DNA of 64,000 bases. Source: Auanema rhodensis. Lineage: Eukaryota; Nematoda; Chromadorea; Rhabditida; Rhabditidae. The notes beneath the pieces were generated by a model that made no database searches, was not told the origin of the DNA, and saw only the letters and a program-made list of their open reading frames with translations. The position numbers and the translations under genes were made by a program. Location: NCBI GenBank assembly GCA_964057225.1, contig OZ059899.1, positions 1,302,001 through 1,366,000 of the forward strand, given 5' to 3'. Every line of letters starts with the position of its first letter. Within the stretch, counting starts at the first letter, position 1. This document shows positions 39,780-53,468 of this stretch, piece after piece.

Positions 39780-42700
39780 ACTTATATCAGTTGATATCTC
39801 GGTGCATTTTTAAGCTAGCGCAAATCTGATAACACAGATCGACGCAGCTTAAAAATCCGCAGCGAATGCACTATACTACATTGAGAAACGCTTAATACAA
39901 AAATTAGTTATGATCGTTTGAAAAATGATGCATTAGTGTATGTTGAGTTTCCATGTACACTCAACATTGCTTCCAAAAACATTTTGACAAAAATTTTTTC
40001 GAAAAATTTCAAGATAATTTAGCAAAAAGTAGATGTTTTAAGATTCCATTTTTCGAGGCAAAGACGATGGACAATGTTATTCAACGAAAAAATTAATTCT
40101 TCAGGGTGAAAATCGAGGATATAAGTGTGAACTTATATCAGTTGATATCTCGGTGCATTTTTAAGCTAGCGCAAATCTGATAACACAGATCGACGCAGCT
40201 TAAAAATCCGCATCGAATGCACTATACTACATTGAGAAACGCTTAATACAAAAATTAGTTATGATCGTTTGAAAAATGATGCATTAGTGTATGTTGAGTT
40301 TCCATGTACACTCAACATTGCTTCCAAAAACATTTTGACAAAAATTTTTTCGAAAAATTTCAAAATAATTTAGCAAAAAGTAGATGTTTTAAGATTCCAT
40401 TTTTCGAGGCAAAGACGATGGACAATGTTATTCAACGAAAAAATTAATTCTTCAGGGTGAAAATCGAGGATATAAGTGTGAACTTATATCAGTTGATATC
40501 TCGGTGCATTTTTAAGCTAGCGCAAATCTGATAACACAGATCGACGCAGCTTAAAAATCCGCATCGAATGCACTATACTACATGGAGAAACGCTTAATAC
40601 AAAAATTAGTTATGATCGTTTGAAAAATGATGCATTAGTGTATGTTGAGTTTCCATGTACACTCAACATTGCTTCCAAAAACATTTTGACAAAAATTTTT
40701 TCGAAAAATTTCAAAATAATTTAGCAAAAAGTAGATGTTTTTAGATTCCATTTCTCAAGGCAAAGACGATAGACAATGTTATTCAACGAAAAAATTAATT
40801 CTTCAGGGTGAAAATCGAGGATATAAGTGTGAACTTATATCAGTTGATATCTCGGTGCATTTTTAAGTTAGCGCAAATCTGATAACACAGATCGACGCAG
40901 CTTAAAAATCCGCATCGAATGCACTATACTACATTGAGAAACGCTTGATACAAAAATTAGTTATGATCGTTTGAAAAATGGTACATTAGTGTATGTTGAG
41001 TTTCCATGTACACTCAACATTGCTTCCAAAAACATTTTGACAAAAATTTTTTCGAAAAATTTCAAAAGAATTTAGCAAAAAGTAGATGTTTTTAGATTCC
41101 ATTTTTCAAGGCAAAGACGATGGACAATGTTATTCAACGAAAAAATTATTTCTTCAGGGTGAAAATCGAGGATATAAGTGTGAACTTATATCAGTTGATA
41201 TCTCGGTGCATTTTTAAGTTAGCGCAAATCTGATAACACAGATCGACGCAGCTCAAAAATCCGCATCGAATGCACTATACTACATTGAGAAACGCTTGAT
41301 ACAAAAATTAGTTATGATCGTTTGAAAAATGATACATTAGTGTATGTTGAGTTTCCATGTACACTCAACATTGCTTCCAAAAACATTTTGACAAAAATTT
41401 TTTCGAAAAATTTCAAAATAATTCAGCAAAAAGTAGATGTTTTAAGATTCCATTTTTCGAGGCAAAGACGATGGACAATGTTATTCAACGAAAAAATTAA
41501 TTCTTCAGGGTGAAAATCGAGGATATAAGTGTGAACTTATATCAGTTGATATCTCGGTGCATTTTTAAGCTAGCGCAAATCTGATAACACAGATCGACGC
41601 AGCTTAAAAATCCGCATCGAATGCACTATACTACATTGAGAAACGCTTAATACAAAAATTAGTTATGATCGTTTGAAAAATGATGCATTAGTGTATGTTG
41701 AGTTTCCATGTACACTCAACATTGCTTCCAAAAACATTTTGACAAAAATTTTTTCGAAAAATTTCAAAATAATTTAGCAAAAAGTAGATGTTTTTAGATT
41801 CCATTTCTCAAGGCAAAGACGATAGACAATGTTATTCAACGAAAAAATTAATTCTTCAGGGTGAAAATCGAGGATATAAGTGTGAACTTATATCAGTTGA
41901 TATCTCGGTGCATTTTTAAGCTAGCGCAAATCTGATAACACAGATCGACGCAGCTTAAAAATCCGCATCGAATGCACTATACTACATGGAGAAACGCTTA
42001 ATACAAAAATTAGTTATGATCGTTTGAAAAATGATGCATTAGTGTATGTTGAGTTTCCATGTACACTCAACATTGCTTCCAAAAACATTTTGACAAAAAT
42101 TTTTTCGAAAAATTTCAAAATAATTTAGCAAAAAGTAGATGTTTTAAGATTCCATTTTTCGAGGCAAAGACGATGGACAATGTTATTCAACGAAAAAATT
42201 AATTCTTCAGGGTGAAAATCGAGGATATAAGTGTGAACTTATATCAGTTGATATCTCGGTGCATTTTTAAGCTAGCGCAAATCTGATAACACAGATCGAC
42301 GCAGCTTAAAAATCCGCATCGAATGCACTATACTACATGGAGAAACGCTTAATACAAAAATTAGTTATGATCGTTTGAAAAATGATGCATTAGTGTATGT
42401 TGAGTTTCCATGTACACTCAACATTGCTTCCAAAAACATTTTGACAAAAATTTTTTCGAAAAATTTCAAAATAATTTAGCAAAAAGTAGATGTTTTTAGA
42501 TTCCATTTCTCAAGGCAAAGACGATAGACAATGTTATTCAACGAAAAAATTAATTCTTCAGGGTGAAAATCGAGGATATAAGTGTGAACTTATATCAGTT
42601 GATATCTCGGTGCATTTTTAAGTTAGCGCAAATCTGATAACACAGATCGACGCAGCTTAAAAATCCGCATCGAATGCACTATACTACATTGAGAAACGCT

Positions 42701-45700
42701 TGATACAAAAATTAGTTATGATCGTTTGAAAAATGATACATTAGTGTATGTTGAGTTTCCATGTACACTCAACATTGCTTCCAAAAACATTTTGACAAAA
42801 ATTTTTTCGAAAAATTTCAAAAGAATTTAGCAAAAAGTAGATGTTTTTAGATTCCATTTTTCAAGGCAAAGACGATGGACAATGTTATTCAACGAAAAAA
42901 TTATTTCTTCAGGGTGAAAATCGAGGATATAAGTGTGAACTTATATCAGTTGATATCTCGGTGCATTTTTAAGTTAGCGCAAATCTGATAACACAGATCG
43001 ACGCAGCTCAAAAATCCGCATCGAATGCACTATACTACATTGAGAAACGCTTGATACAAAAATTAGTTATGATCGTTTGAAAAATGATACATTAGTGTAT
43101 GTTGAGTTTCCATGTACACTCAACATTGCTTCCAAAAACATTTTGACAAAAATTTTTTCGAAAAATTTCAAAATAATTTAGCAAAAAGTAGATGTTTTAA
43201 GATTCCATTTTTCGAGGCAAAGACGATGGACAATGTTATTCAACGAAAAAATTAATTCTTCAGGGTGAAAATCGAGGATATAAGTGTGAACTTATATCAG
43301 TTGATATCTCGGTGCATTTTTAAGCTAGCGCAAATCTGATAACACAGATCGACGCAGCTTAAAAATCCGCATCGAATGCACTATACTACATTGAGAAACG
43401 CTTAATACAAAAATTAGTTATGATCGTTTGAAAAATGATGCATTAGTGTATGTTGAGTTTCCATGTACACTCAACATTGCTTCCAAAAACATTTTGACAA
43501 AAATTTTTTCGAAAAATTTCAAAATAATTTAGCAAAAAGTAGATGTTTTTAGATTCCATTTCTCAAGGCAAAGACGATAGACAATGTTATTCAACGAAAA
43601 AATTAATTCTTCAGGGTGAAAATCGAGGATATAAGTGTGAACTTATATCAGTTGATATCTCGGTGCATTTTTAAGCTAGCGCAAATCTGATAACACAGAT
43701 CGACGCAGCTTAAAAATCCGCATCGAATGCACTATACTACATTGAGAAACGCTTAATACAAAAATTAGTTATGATCGTTTGAAAAATGATGCATTAGTGT
43801 ATGTTGAGTTTCCATGTACACTCAACATTGCTTCCAAAAACATTTTGACAAAAATTTTTTCGAAAAATTTCAGAATAATTTAGCAAAAAGTAGACGTTTT
43901 TAGATTCCATTTTTCAAGGCAAAGACGATGGACAATGTTATTCAACGAAAAAATTAATTCTTCAGGGTGAAAATCGAGGATATAAGTGTGAACCTATATC
44001 AGTTGATATCTCGGTGCATTTTTAAGCTAGCGCAAATCTGATAACACAGATCGACGCAGCTTAAAAATCCGCATCGAATGCACTATACTACATTGAGAAA
44101 CGCCTGATACAAAAATTAGTTATGATCGTTTGAAAAATGATGCATTAGTGTATGTTGAGTTTCCATGTACACTCAACATTGCTTCCAAAAACATTTTGAC
44201 AAAAATTTTTTCGAAAAATTTCAAAATAATTTAGCAAAAAGTAGCTGTTTTTAGATTCCATTTTTCAAGGCAAAGACGATGGACAATGTTATTCAACGAA
44301 AAAATTAATTCTTCAGGGTGAAAATCGAGGATATAAGTGTGAACTTATATCAGTTGATATCTCGGTGCATTTTTAAGCTAGCGCAAATCTGATAACACAG
44401 ATCGACGCAGCTTAAAAATCCGCATCGAATGCACTATACTACATTGAGAAACGCTTAATACAAAAATTAGTTATGATCGTTTGAAAAATGATGCATTAGT
44501 GTATGTTGAGTTTCCATGTACACTCAACATTGCTTCCAAAAACATTTTGACAAAAATTTTTTCGAAAAATTTCAAAAGAATTTAGCAAAAAGTAGATGTT
44601 TTTAGATTCCATTTTTCAAGGCAAAGACGATGGACAATGTTATTCAACGAAAAAATTATTTCTTCAGGGTGAAAATCGAGGATATAAGTGTGAACTTATA
44701 TCAGTTGATATCTCGGTGCATTTTTAAGTTAGCGCAAATCTGATAACACAGATCGACGCAGCTCAAAAATCCGCATCGAATGCACTATACTACATTGAGA
44801 AACGCTTGATACAAAAATTAGTTATGATCGTTTGAAAAATGATACATTAGTGTATGTTGAGTTTCCATGTACACTCAACATTGCTTCCAAAAACATTTTG
44901 ACAAAAATTTTTTCGAAAAATTTCAAAATAATTTAGCAAAAAGTAGATGTTTTAAGATTCCATTTTTCGAGGCAAAGACGATGGACAATGTTATTCAACG
45001 AAAAAATTAATTCTTCAGGGTGAAAATCGAGGATATAAGTGTGAACTTATATCAGTTGATATCTCGGTGCATTTTTAAGCTAGCGCAAATCTGATAACAC
45101 AGATCGACGCAGCTTAAAAATCCGCATCGAATGCACTATACTACATTGAGAAACGCTTAATACAAAAATTAGTTATGATCGTTTGAAAAATGATGCATTA
45201 GTGTATGTTGAGTTTCCATGTACACTCAACATTGCTTCCAAAAACATTTTGACAAAAATTTTTTCGAAAAATTTCAAAATAATTTAGCAAAAAGTAGATG
45301 TTTTTAGATTCCATTTCTCAAGGCAAAGACGATAGACAATGTTATTCAACGAAAAAATTAATTCTTCAGGGTGAAAATCGAGGATATAAGTGTGAACTTA
45401 TATCAGTTGATATCTCGGTGCATTTTTAAGCTAGCGCAAATCTGATAACACAGATCGACGCAGCTTAAAAATCCGCATCGAATGCACTATACTACATTGA
45501 GAAACGCTTAATACAAAAATTAGTTATGATCGTTTGAAAAATGATGCATTAGTGTATGTTGAGTTTCCATGTACACTCAACATTGCTTCCAAAAACATTT
45601 TGACAAAAATTTTTTCGAAAAATTTCAGAATAATTTAGCAAAAAGTAGACGTTTTTAGATTCCATTTTTCAAAGCAAAGACGATGGACAATGTTATTCAA

Positions 45701-47150
45701 CGAAAAAATTAATTCTTCAGGGTGAAAATCGAGGATATAAGTGTGAACCTATATCAGTTGATATCTCGGTGCATTTTTAAGCTAGCGCAAATCTGATAAC
45801 ACAGATCGACGCAGCTTAAAAATCCGCATCGAATGCACTATACTACATTGAGAAACGCCTGATACAAAAATTAGTTATGATCGTTTGAAAAATGATGCAT
45901 TAGTGTATGTTGAGTTTCCATGTACACTCAACATTGCTTCCAAAAACATTTTGACAAAAATTTTTTCGAAAAATTTCAAAAGAAGTTAGCAAAAAGTAGA
46001 TGTTTTTAGATTCCATTTTTCAAGGCAAAGACGATGGACAATGTTATTCAACGAAAAAATTATTTCTTCATTGTGAAAATCGAGGATATAAGTGTGAACT
46101 TATATCAGTTGATATCTCGGTGCATTTTTAAGTTAGCGCAAATCTGATAACACAGATCGACGCAGCTTAAAAATCCGCATCGAATGCACTATACTACATT
46201 GAGAAACGCTTGATACAAAAATTAGTTATGATCGTTTGAAAAATGATGCATTAGTGTATGTTGAGTTTCCATGTACACTCAACATTGCTTCCAAAAACAT
46301 TTTGACAAAAATTTTTTCGAAAAATTTCAAAATAATTTAGCAAAAAGTAGATGTTTTTAGATTCCATTTCTCAAGGCAAAGACGATAGACAATGTTATTC
46401 AACGAAAAAATTAATTCTTCAGGGTGAAAATCGAGGATATAAGTGTGAACTTATATCAGTTGATATCTCGGTGTATTTTTAAGCTAGCGCAAATCTGATA
46501 ACACAGATCGACGCAGCTTAAAAATCCGCATCGAATGCACTATACTACATTGAGAAACGCTTAATACAAAAATTAGTTATGATCGTTTGAAAAATGATGC
46601 ATTAGTGTATGTTGAGTTTCCATGTACACTCAACATTGCTTCCAAAAACATTTTGACAAAAATTTTTTCGAAAAATTTCAGAATAATTTAGCAAAAAGTA
46701 GACGTTTTTAGATTCCATTTTTCAAGGCAAAGACGATGGACAATGTTATTCAACGAAAAAATTAATTCTTCAGGGTGAAAATCGAGGATATAAGTGTGAA
46801 CCTATATCAGTTGATATCTCGGTGCATTTTTAAGCTAGCGCAAATCTGATAACACAGATCGACGCAGCTTAAAAATCCGCATCGAATGCACTATACTACA
46901 TTGAGAAACGCCTGATACAAAAATTAGTTATGATCGTTTGAAAAATGATGCATTAGTGTATGTTGAGTTTCCATGTACACTCAACATTGCTTCCAAAAAC
47001 ATTTTGACAAAAATTTTTTCGAAAAATTTCAAAATAATTTAGCAAAAAGTAGCTGTTTTTAGATTCCATTTTTCAAGGCAAAGACGATGGACAATGTTAT
47101 TCAACGAAAAAATTAATTCTTCAGGGTGAAAATCGAGGATATAAGTGTGA
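39780..47150 (+). repeat. Sub-domain 8 (U114-U134): five-monomer periodicity with substitutions
   Basis: U115-U119 (40131-41885) and U120-U124 (41886-43640) are two copies of a five-monomer order marked by 'gttttaagattcc' with 'tttcgaggc', 'acatggag' and 'agctcaaaaatcc'. The marker 'gctcaaaaat' falls at 41251, 43006 and 44761, exactly 1,755 bp apart. In the third period the 'acatggag' positions are filled by the dimer type of U89-U94 (U125/U126, then U130/U131). U131 and U132 are hybrids leading into the U133-U136 block. Confidence 0.82.
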
Positions 47151-50100
47151 ACTTATATCAGTTGATATCTCGGTGCATTTTTAAGCTAGCGCAAATCTGA
47201 TAACACAGATCGACGCAGCTTAAAAATCCGCATCGAATGCACTATACTACATTGAGAAACGCTTAATACAAAAATTAGTTATGATCGTTTGAAAAATGAT
47301 GCATTAGTGTATGTTGAGTTTCCATGTACACTCAACATTGCTTCCAAAAACATTTTGACAAAAATTTTTTCGAAAAATTTCAAAAGAAGTTAGCAAAAAG
47401 TAGATGTTTTTAGATTCCATTTTTCAAGGCAAAGACGATGGACAATGTTATTCAACGAAAAAATTATTTCTTCATTGTGAAAATCGAGGATATAAGTGTG
47501 AACTTATATCAGTTGATATCTCGGTGCATTTTTAAGTTAGCGCAAATCTGATAACACAGATCGACGCAGCTTAAAAATCCGCATCGAATGCACTATACTA
47601 CATTGAGAAACGCTTGATACAAAAATTAGTTATGATCGTTTGAAAAATGATGCATTAGTGTATGTTGAGTTTCCATGTACACTCAACATTGCTTCCAAAA
47701 ACATTTTGACAAAAATTTTTTCGAAAAATTTCAAAATAATTTAGCAAAAAGTAGATGTTTTTAGATTCCATTTTTCAAGGCAAAGACGATGGACAATGTT
47801 ATTCAACGAAAAAATTAATTCTTCAGGGTGAAAATCGAGGATATAAGTGTGAACTTATATCAGTTGATATCTCGGTGCATTTTTAAGCTAGCGCAAATCT
47901 GATAACACAGATCGACGCAGCTTAAAAATCCGCATCGAATGCACTATACTACATTGAGAAACGCCTGATACAAAAATTAGTTATGATCGTTTGAAAAATG
48001 ATGCATTAGTGTATGTTGAGTTTCCATGTACACTCAACATTGCTTCCAAAAACATTTTGACAAAAATTTTTTCGAAAAATTTCAAAATAATTTAGCAAAA
48101 AGTAGCTGTTTTTAGATTCCATTTTTCAAGGCAAAGACGATGGACAATGTTATTCAACGAAAAAATTAATTCTTCAGGGTGAAAATCGAGGATATAAGTG
48201 TGAACTTATATCAGTTGATATCTCGGTGCATTTTTAAGCTAGCGCAAATCTGATAACACAGATCGACGCAGCTTAAAAATCCGCATCGAATGCACTATAC
48301 TACATTGAGAAACGCTTAATACAAAAATTAGTTATGATCGTTTGAAAAATGATGCATTAGTGTATGTTGAGTTTCCATGTACACTCAACATTGCTTCCAA
48401 AAACATTTTGACAAAAATTTTTTCGAAAAATTTCAAAAGAATTTAGCAAAAAGTAGATGTTTTTAGATTCCATTTTTCAAGGCAAAGACGATGGACAATG
48501 TTATTCAACGAAAAAATTATTTCTTCAGGGTGAAAATCGAGGATATAAGTGTGAACTTATATCAGTTGATATCTCGGTGCATTTTTAAGTTAGCGCAAAT
48601 CTGATAACACAGATCGACGCAGCTTAAAAATCCGCATCGAATGCACTATACTACATTGAGAAACGCTTGATACAAAAATTAGTTATGATCGTTTGAAAAA
48701 TGATGCATTAGTGTATGTTGAGTTTCCATGTACACTCAACATTGCTTCCAAAAACATTTTGACAAAAATTTTTTCGAAAAATTTCAAAATAATTTAGCGA
48801 AAAGTAGATGTTTTTAGATTCCATTTTTCAAGGCAAAGACGATGGACAATGTTATTAAACGAAAAAATTAATTCTTCAGGGTGAAAATCGAGGATATAAG
48901 TGTGAACTTATATCAGTTGATATCTCGGTGCATTTTTAAGCTAGCGCAAATCTGATAACACAGATCGACGCAGCTTAAAAATCCGCATCGAATGCACTAT
49001 ACTACATTGAGAAACGCCTGATACAAAAATTAGTTATGATCGTTTGAAAAATGATGCATTAGTGTATGTTGAGTTTCCATGTACACTCAACATTGCTTCC
49101 AAAAACATTTTGACAAAAATTTTTTCGAAAAATTTCAAAAGAATATAGCAAAAAGTAGCTGTTTTTAGATTCCATTTTTCAAGGCAAAGACGATGGACAA
49201 TGTTATTCAACGAAAAAATTAATTCTTCAGGGTGAAAATCGAGGATATAAGTGTGAACTTATATCAGTTGATATCTCGGTGCATTTTTAAGCTAGCGCAA
49301 ATCTGATAACACAGATCGACGCAGCTTAAAAATCCGCATCGAATGCACTATACTACATTGAGAAACGCCTGATACAAAAATTAGTTATGATCGTTTGAAA
49401 AATGATGCATTAGTGTATGTTGAGTTTCCATGTACACTCAACATTGCTTCCAAAAACATTTTGACAAAAATTTTTTCGAAAAATTTCAAAATAATTTAGC
49501 AAAAAGTAGCTGTTTTTAGATTCCATTTTTCAAGGCAAAGACGATGGACAATGTTATTCAACGAAAAAATTAATTCTTCAGGGTGAAAATCGAGGATATA
49601 AGTGTGAACTTATATCAGTTGATATCTCGGTGCATTTTTAAGCTAGCGCAAATCTGATAACACAGATCGACGCAGCTTAAAAATCCGCATCGAATGCACT
49701 ATACTACATTGAGAAACGCTTAATACAAAAATTAGTTATGATCGTTTGAAAAATGATGCATTAGTGTATGTTGAGTTTCCATGTACACTCAACATTGCTT
49801 CCAAAAACATTTTGACAAAAATTTTTTCGAAAAATTTCAAAAGATTTTAGCAAAAAGTAGATGTTTTTAGATTCCATTTTTCAAGGCAAAGACGATGGAC
49901 AATGTTATTCAACGAAAAAATTATTTCTTCATTGTGAAAATCGAGGATATAAGTGTGAACTTATATCAGTTGATATCTCGGTGCATTTTTAAGTTAGCGC
50001 AAATCTGATAACACAGATCGACGCAGCTTAAAAATCCGCATCGAATGCACTATACTACATTGAGAAACGCTTGATACAAAAATTAGTTATGATCGTTTGA

Positions 50101-53100
50101 AAAATGATGCATTAGTGTATGTTGAGTTTCCATGTACACTCAACATTGCTTCCAAAAACATTTTGACAAAAATTTTTTCGAAAAATTTCAAAATAATTTA
50201 GCAAAAAGTAGATGTTTTTAGATTCCATTTTTCAAGGCAAAGACGATGGACAATGTTATTCAACGAAAAAATTAATTCTTCAGGGTGAAAATCGAGGATA
50301 TAAGTGTGAACTTATATCAGTTGATATCTCGGTGCATTTTTAAGCTAGCGCAAATCTGATAACACAGATCGACGCAGCTTAAAAATCCGCAGCGAATGCA
50401 CTATACTACATTGAAAAACGCTTAATACAAAAATTAGTTATGATCGTTTGAAAAATGATGCATTAGTGTATGTTGAGTTTCCATGTACACTCAACATTGC
50501 TTCCAAAAACATTTTGACAAAAATTTTTTCGAAAAATTTCAAAATAATTTAGCAAAAAGTAGATGTTTTTAGATTCCATTTTTCAAGGCAAAGACGATGG
50601 ACAATGTTATTCAACGAAAAAATTAATTCTTCAGGGTGAAAATCGAGGATATAAGTGTGAACTTATATCAGTTGATATCTCGGTGCATTTTTAAGCTAGC
50701 GCAAATCTGATAACACAGATCGACGCAGCTTAAAAATCCGCAGCGAATGCACTATACTACATTGAGAAACGCTTAATACAAAAATTAGTTATGATCGTTT
50801 GAAAAATGATGCATTAGTGTATGTTGAGTTTCCATGTACACTCAACATTGCTTCCAAAAACATTTTGACAAAAATTTTTTCGAAAAATTTCAAAAGAATT
50901 TAGCAAAAAGTAGATGTTTTTAGATTCCATTTTTCAAGGCAAAGACGATGGACAATGTTATTCAACGAAAAAATTATTTCTTCATTGTGAAAATCGAGGA
51001 TATAAGTGTGAACTTATATCAGTTGATATCTCGGTGCATTTTTAAGTTAGCGCAAATCTGATAACACAGATCGACGCAGCTTAAAAATCCGCATCGAATG
51101 CACTATACTACATTGAGAAACGCTTGATACAAAAATTAGTTATGATCGTTTGAAAAATGATGCATTAGTGTATGTTGAGTTTCCATGTACACTCAACATT
51201 GCTTCCAAAAACATTTTGACAAAAATTTTTTCGAAAAATTTCAAAAGAATTTAGCAAAAAGTAGATGTTTTTAGATTCCATTTTTCAAGGCAAAGACAAT
51301 GGACAATGTTATTCAACGAAAAAATTATTTCTTCATTGTGAAAATCGAGGATATAAGTGTGAACTTATATCAGTTGATATCTCGGTGCATTTTTAAGTTA
51401 GCGCAAATCTGATAACACAGATCGACGCAGCTTAAAACTCCGCATCGAATGCACTATACTACATTGAGAAACGCTTGATACAAAAATTAGTTATGATCGT
51501 TTGAAAAATGATGCATTAGTGTATGTTGAGTTTCCATGTACACTCAACATTGCTTCCAAAAACATTTTGACAAAAATTTTTTCGAAAAATTTCAAAATAA
51601 TTTAGCAAAAAGTAGATGTTTTTAGATTCCATTTTTCAAGGCAAAGACGATGGACAATGTTATTCAACGAAAAAATTAATTCTTCAGGGTGAAAATCGAG
51701 GATATAAGTGTGAACTTATATCAGTTGATATCTCGGTGCATTTTTAAGCTAGCGCAAATCTGATAACACAGATCGACGCAGCTTAAAAATCCGCAGCGAA
51801 TGCACTATACTACATTGAGAAACGCTTAATACAAAAATTAGTTATGATCGTTTGAAAAATGATGCATTAGTGTATGTTGAGTTTCCATGTACACTCAACA
51901 TTGCTTCCAAAAACATTTTGACAAAAATTTTTTCGAAAAATTTCAAAAGAATTCAGCAAAAAGTAGATGTTTTTAGATTCCATTTTTCAAGGCAAAGACG
52001 ATGGACAATGTTATTCAACGAAAAAATTAATTCTTCAGGGTGAAAATCGAGGATATAAGTGTGAACTTATATCAGTTGATATCTCGGTGCATTTTTAAGC
52101 TAGCGCAAATCTGATAACACAGATCGACGCAGCTTAAAAATCCGCAGCGAATGCACTATACTACATTGAGAAACGCTTAATACAAAAATTAGTTATGATC
52201 GTTTGAAAAATGATGCATTAGTGTATGTTGAGTTTCCATGTACACTCAACATTGCTTCCAAAAACATTTTGACAAAAATTTTTTCGAAAAATTTCAAAAG
52301 AATTTAGCAAAAAGTAGATGTTTTTAGATTCCATTTTTCAAGGCAAAGACGATGGACAATGTTATTCAACGAAAAAATTATTTCTTCATTGTGAAAATCG
52401 AGGATATAAGTGTGAACTTATATCAGTTGATATCTCGGTGCATTTTTAAGCTAGCGCAAATCTGATAACACAGATCAACGCAGCTTAAAAATCCGCAGCG
52501 AATGCACTATACTACATTGAGAAACGCTTAATACAAAAATTAGTTATGATCGTTTGAAAAATGATGCATTAGTGTATGTTGAGTTTCCATGTACACTCAA
52601 CATTGCTTCCAAAAACATTTTGACAAAAATTTTTTCGAAAAATTTCAAAAGAATTTAGCAAAAAGTAGATGTTTTTAGATTCCATTTTTCAAGGCAAAGA
52701 CGATGGACAATGTTATTCAACGAAAAAATTATTTCTTCATTGTGAAAATCGAGGATATAAGTGTGAACTTATATCAGTTGATATCTCGGTGCATTTTTAA
52801 GTTAGCGCAAATCTGATAACACAGATCGACGCAGCTTAAAAATCCGCATCGAATGCACTATACTACATTGAGAAACGCTTGATACAAAAATTAGTTATGA
52901 TCGTTTGAAAAATGATGCATTAGTGTATGTTGAGTTTCCATGTACACTCAACATTGCTTCCAAAAACATTTTGACAAAAATTTTTTCGAAAAATTTCAAA
53001 AGAATTTAGCAAAAAGTAGATGTTTTTAGATTCCATTTTTCAAGGCAAAGACGATGGACAATGTTATTCAACGAAAAAATTATTTCTTCATTGTGAAAAT

Positions 53101-53468
53101 CGAGGATATAAGTGTGAACTTATATCAGTTGATATCTCGGTGCATTTTTAAGTTAGCGCAAATCTGATAACACAGATCGACGCAGCTTAAAAATCCGCAT
53201 CGAATGCACTATACTACATTGAGAAACGCTTGATACAAAAATTAGTTATGATCGTTTGAAAAATGATGCATTAGTGTATGTTGAGTTTCCATGTACACTC
53301 AACATTGCTTCCAAAAACATTTTGACAAAAATTTTTTAGAAAAATTTCAAAATAATTTAGCAAAAAGTAGATGTTTTTAGATTCCATTTTTCAAGGCAAA
53401 GACGATGGACAATGTTATTCAACGAAAAAATTAATTCTTCAGGGTGAAAATCGAGGATATAAGTGTGA
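47151..53468 (+). repeat. Segmental block B (U135-U152), duplicate of block A
   Basis: U135-U147 matches U95-U107 with a displacement of 14,040 bp (40 monomers); U149-U152 matches U110-U113 with a displacement of 13,689 bp (39 monomers). Markers include 'agaatatagc' at 35101 and 49141, 'cttaaaactcc' near 37391 and 51431, and 'ttttttagaaaa' near 39649 and 53338. One monomer is therefore missing from block B, and the hybrid U148 sits at the loss point. U137 differs from its partner U97. Private later changes in block B include 'attgaaaaacg' in U144 and 'aaagacaatgg' in U146. Confidence 0.88.
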
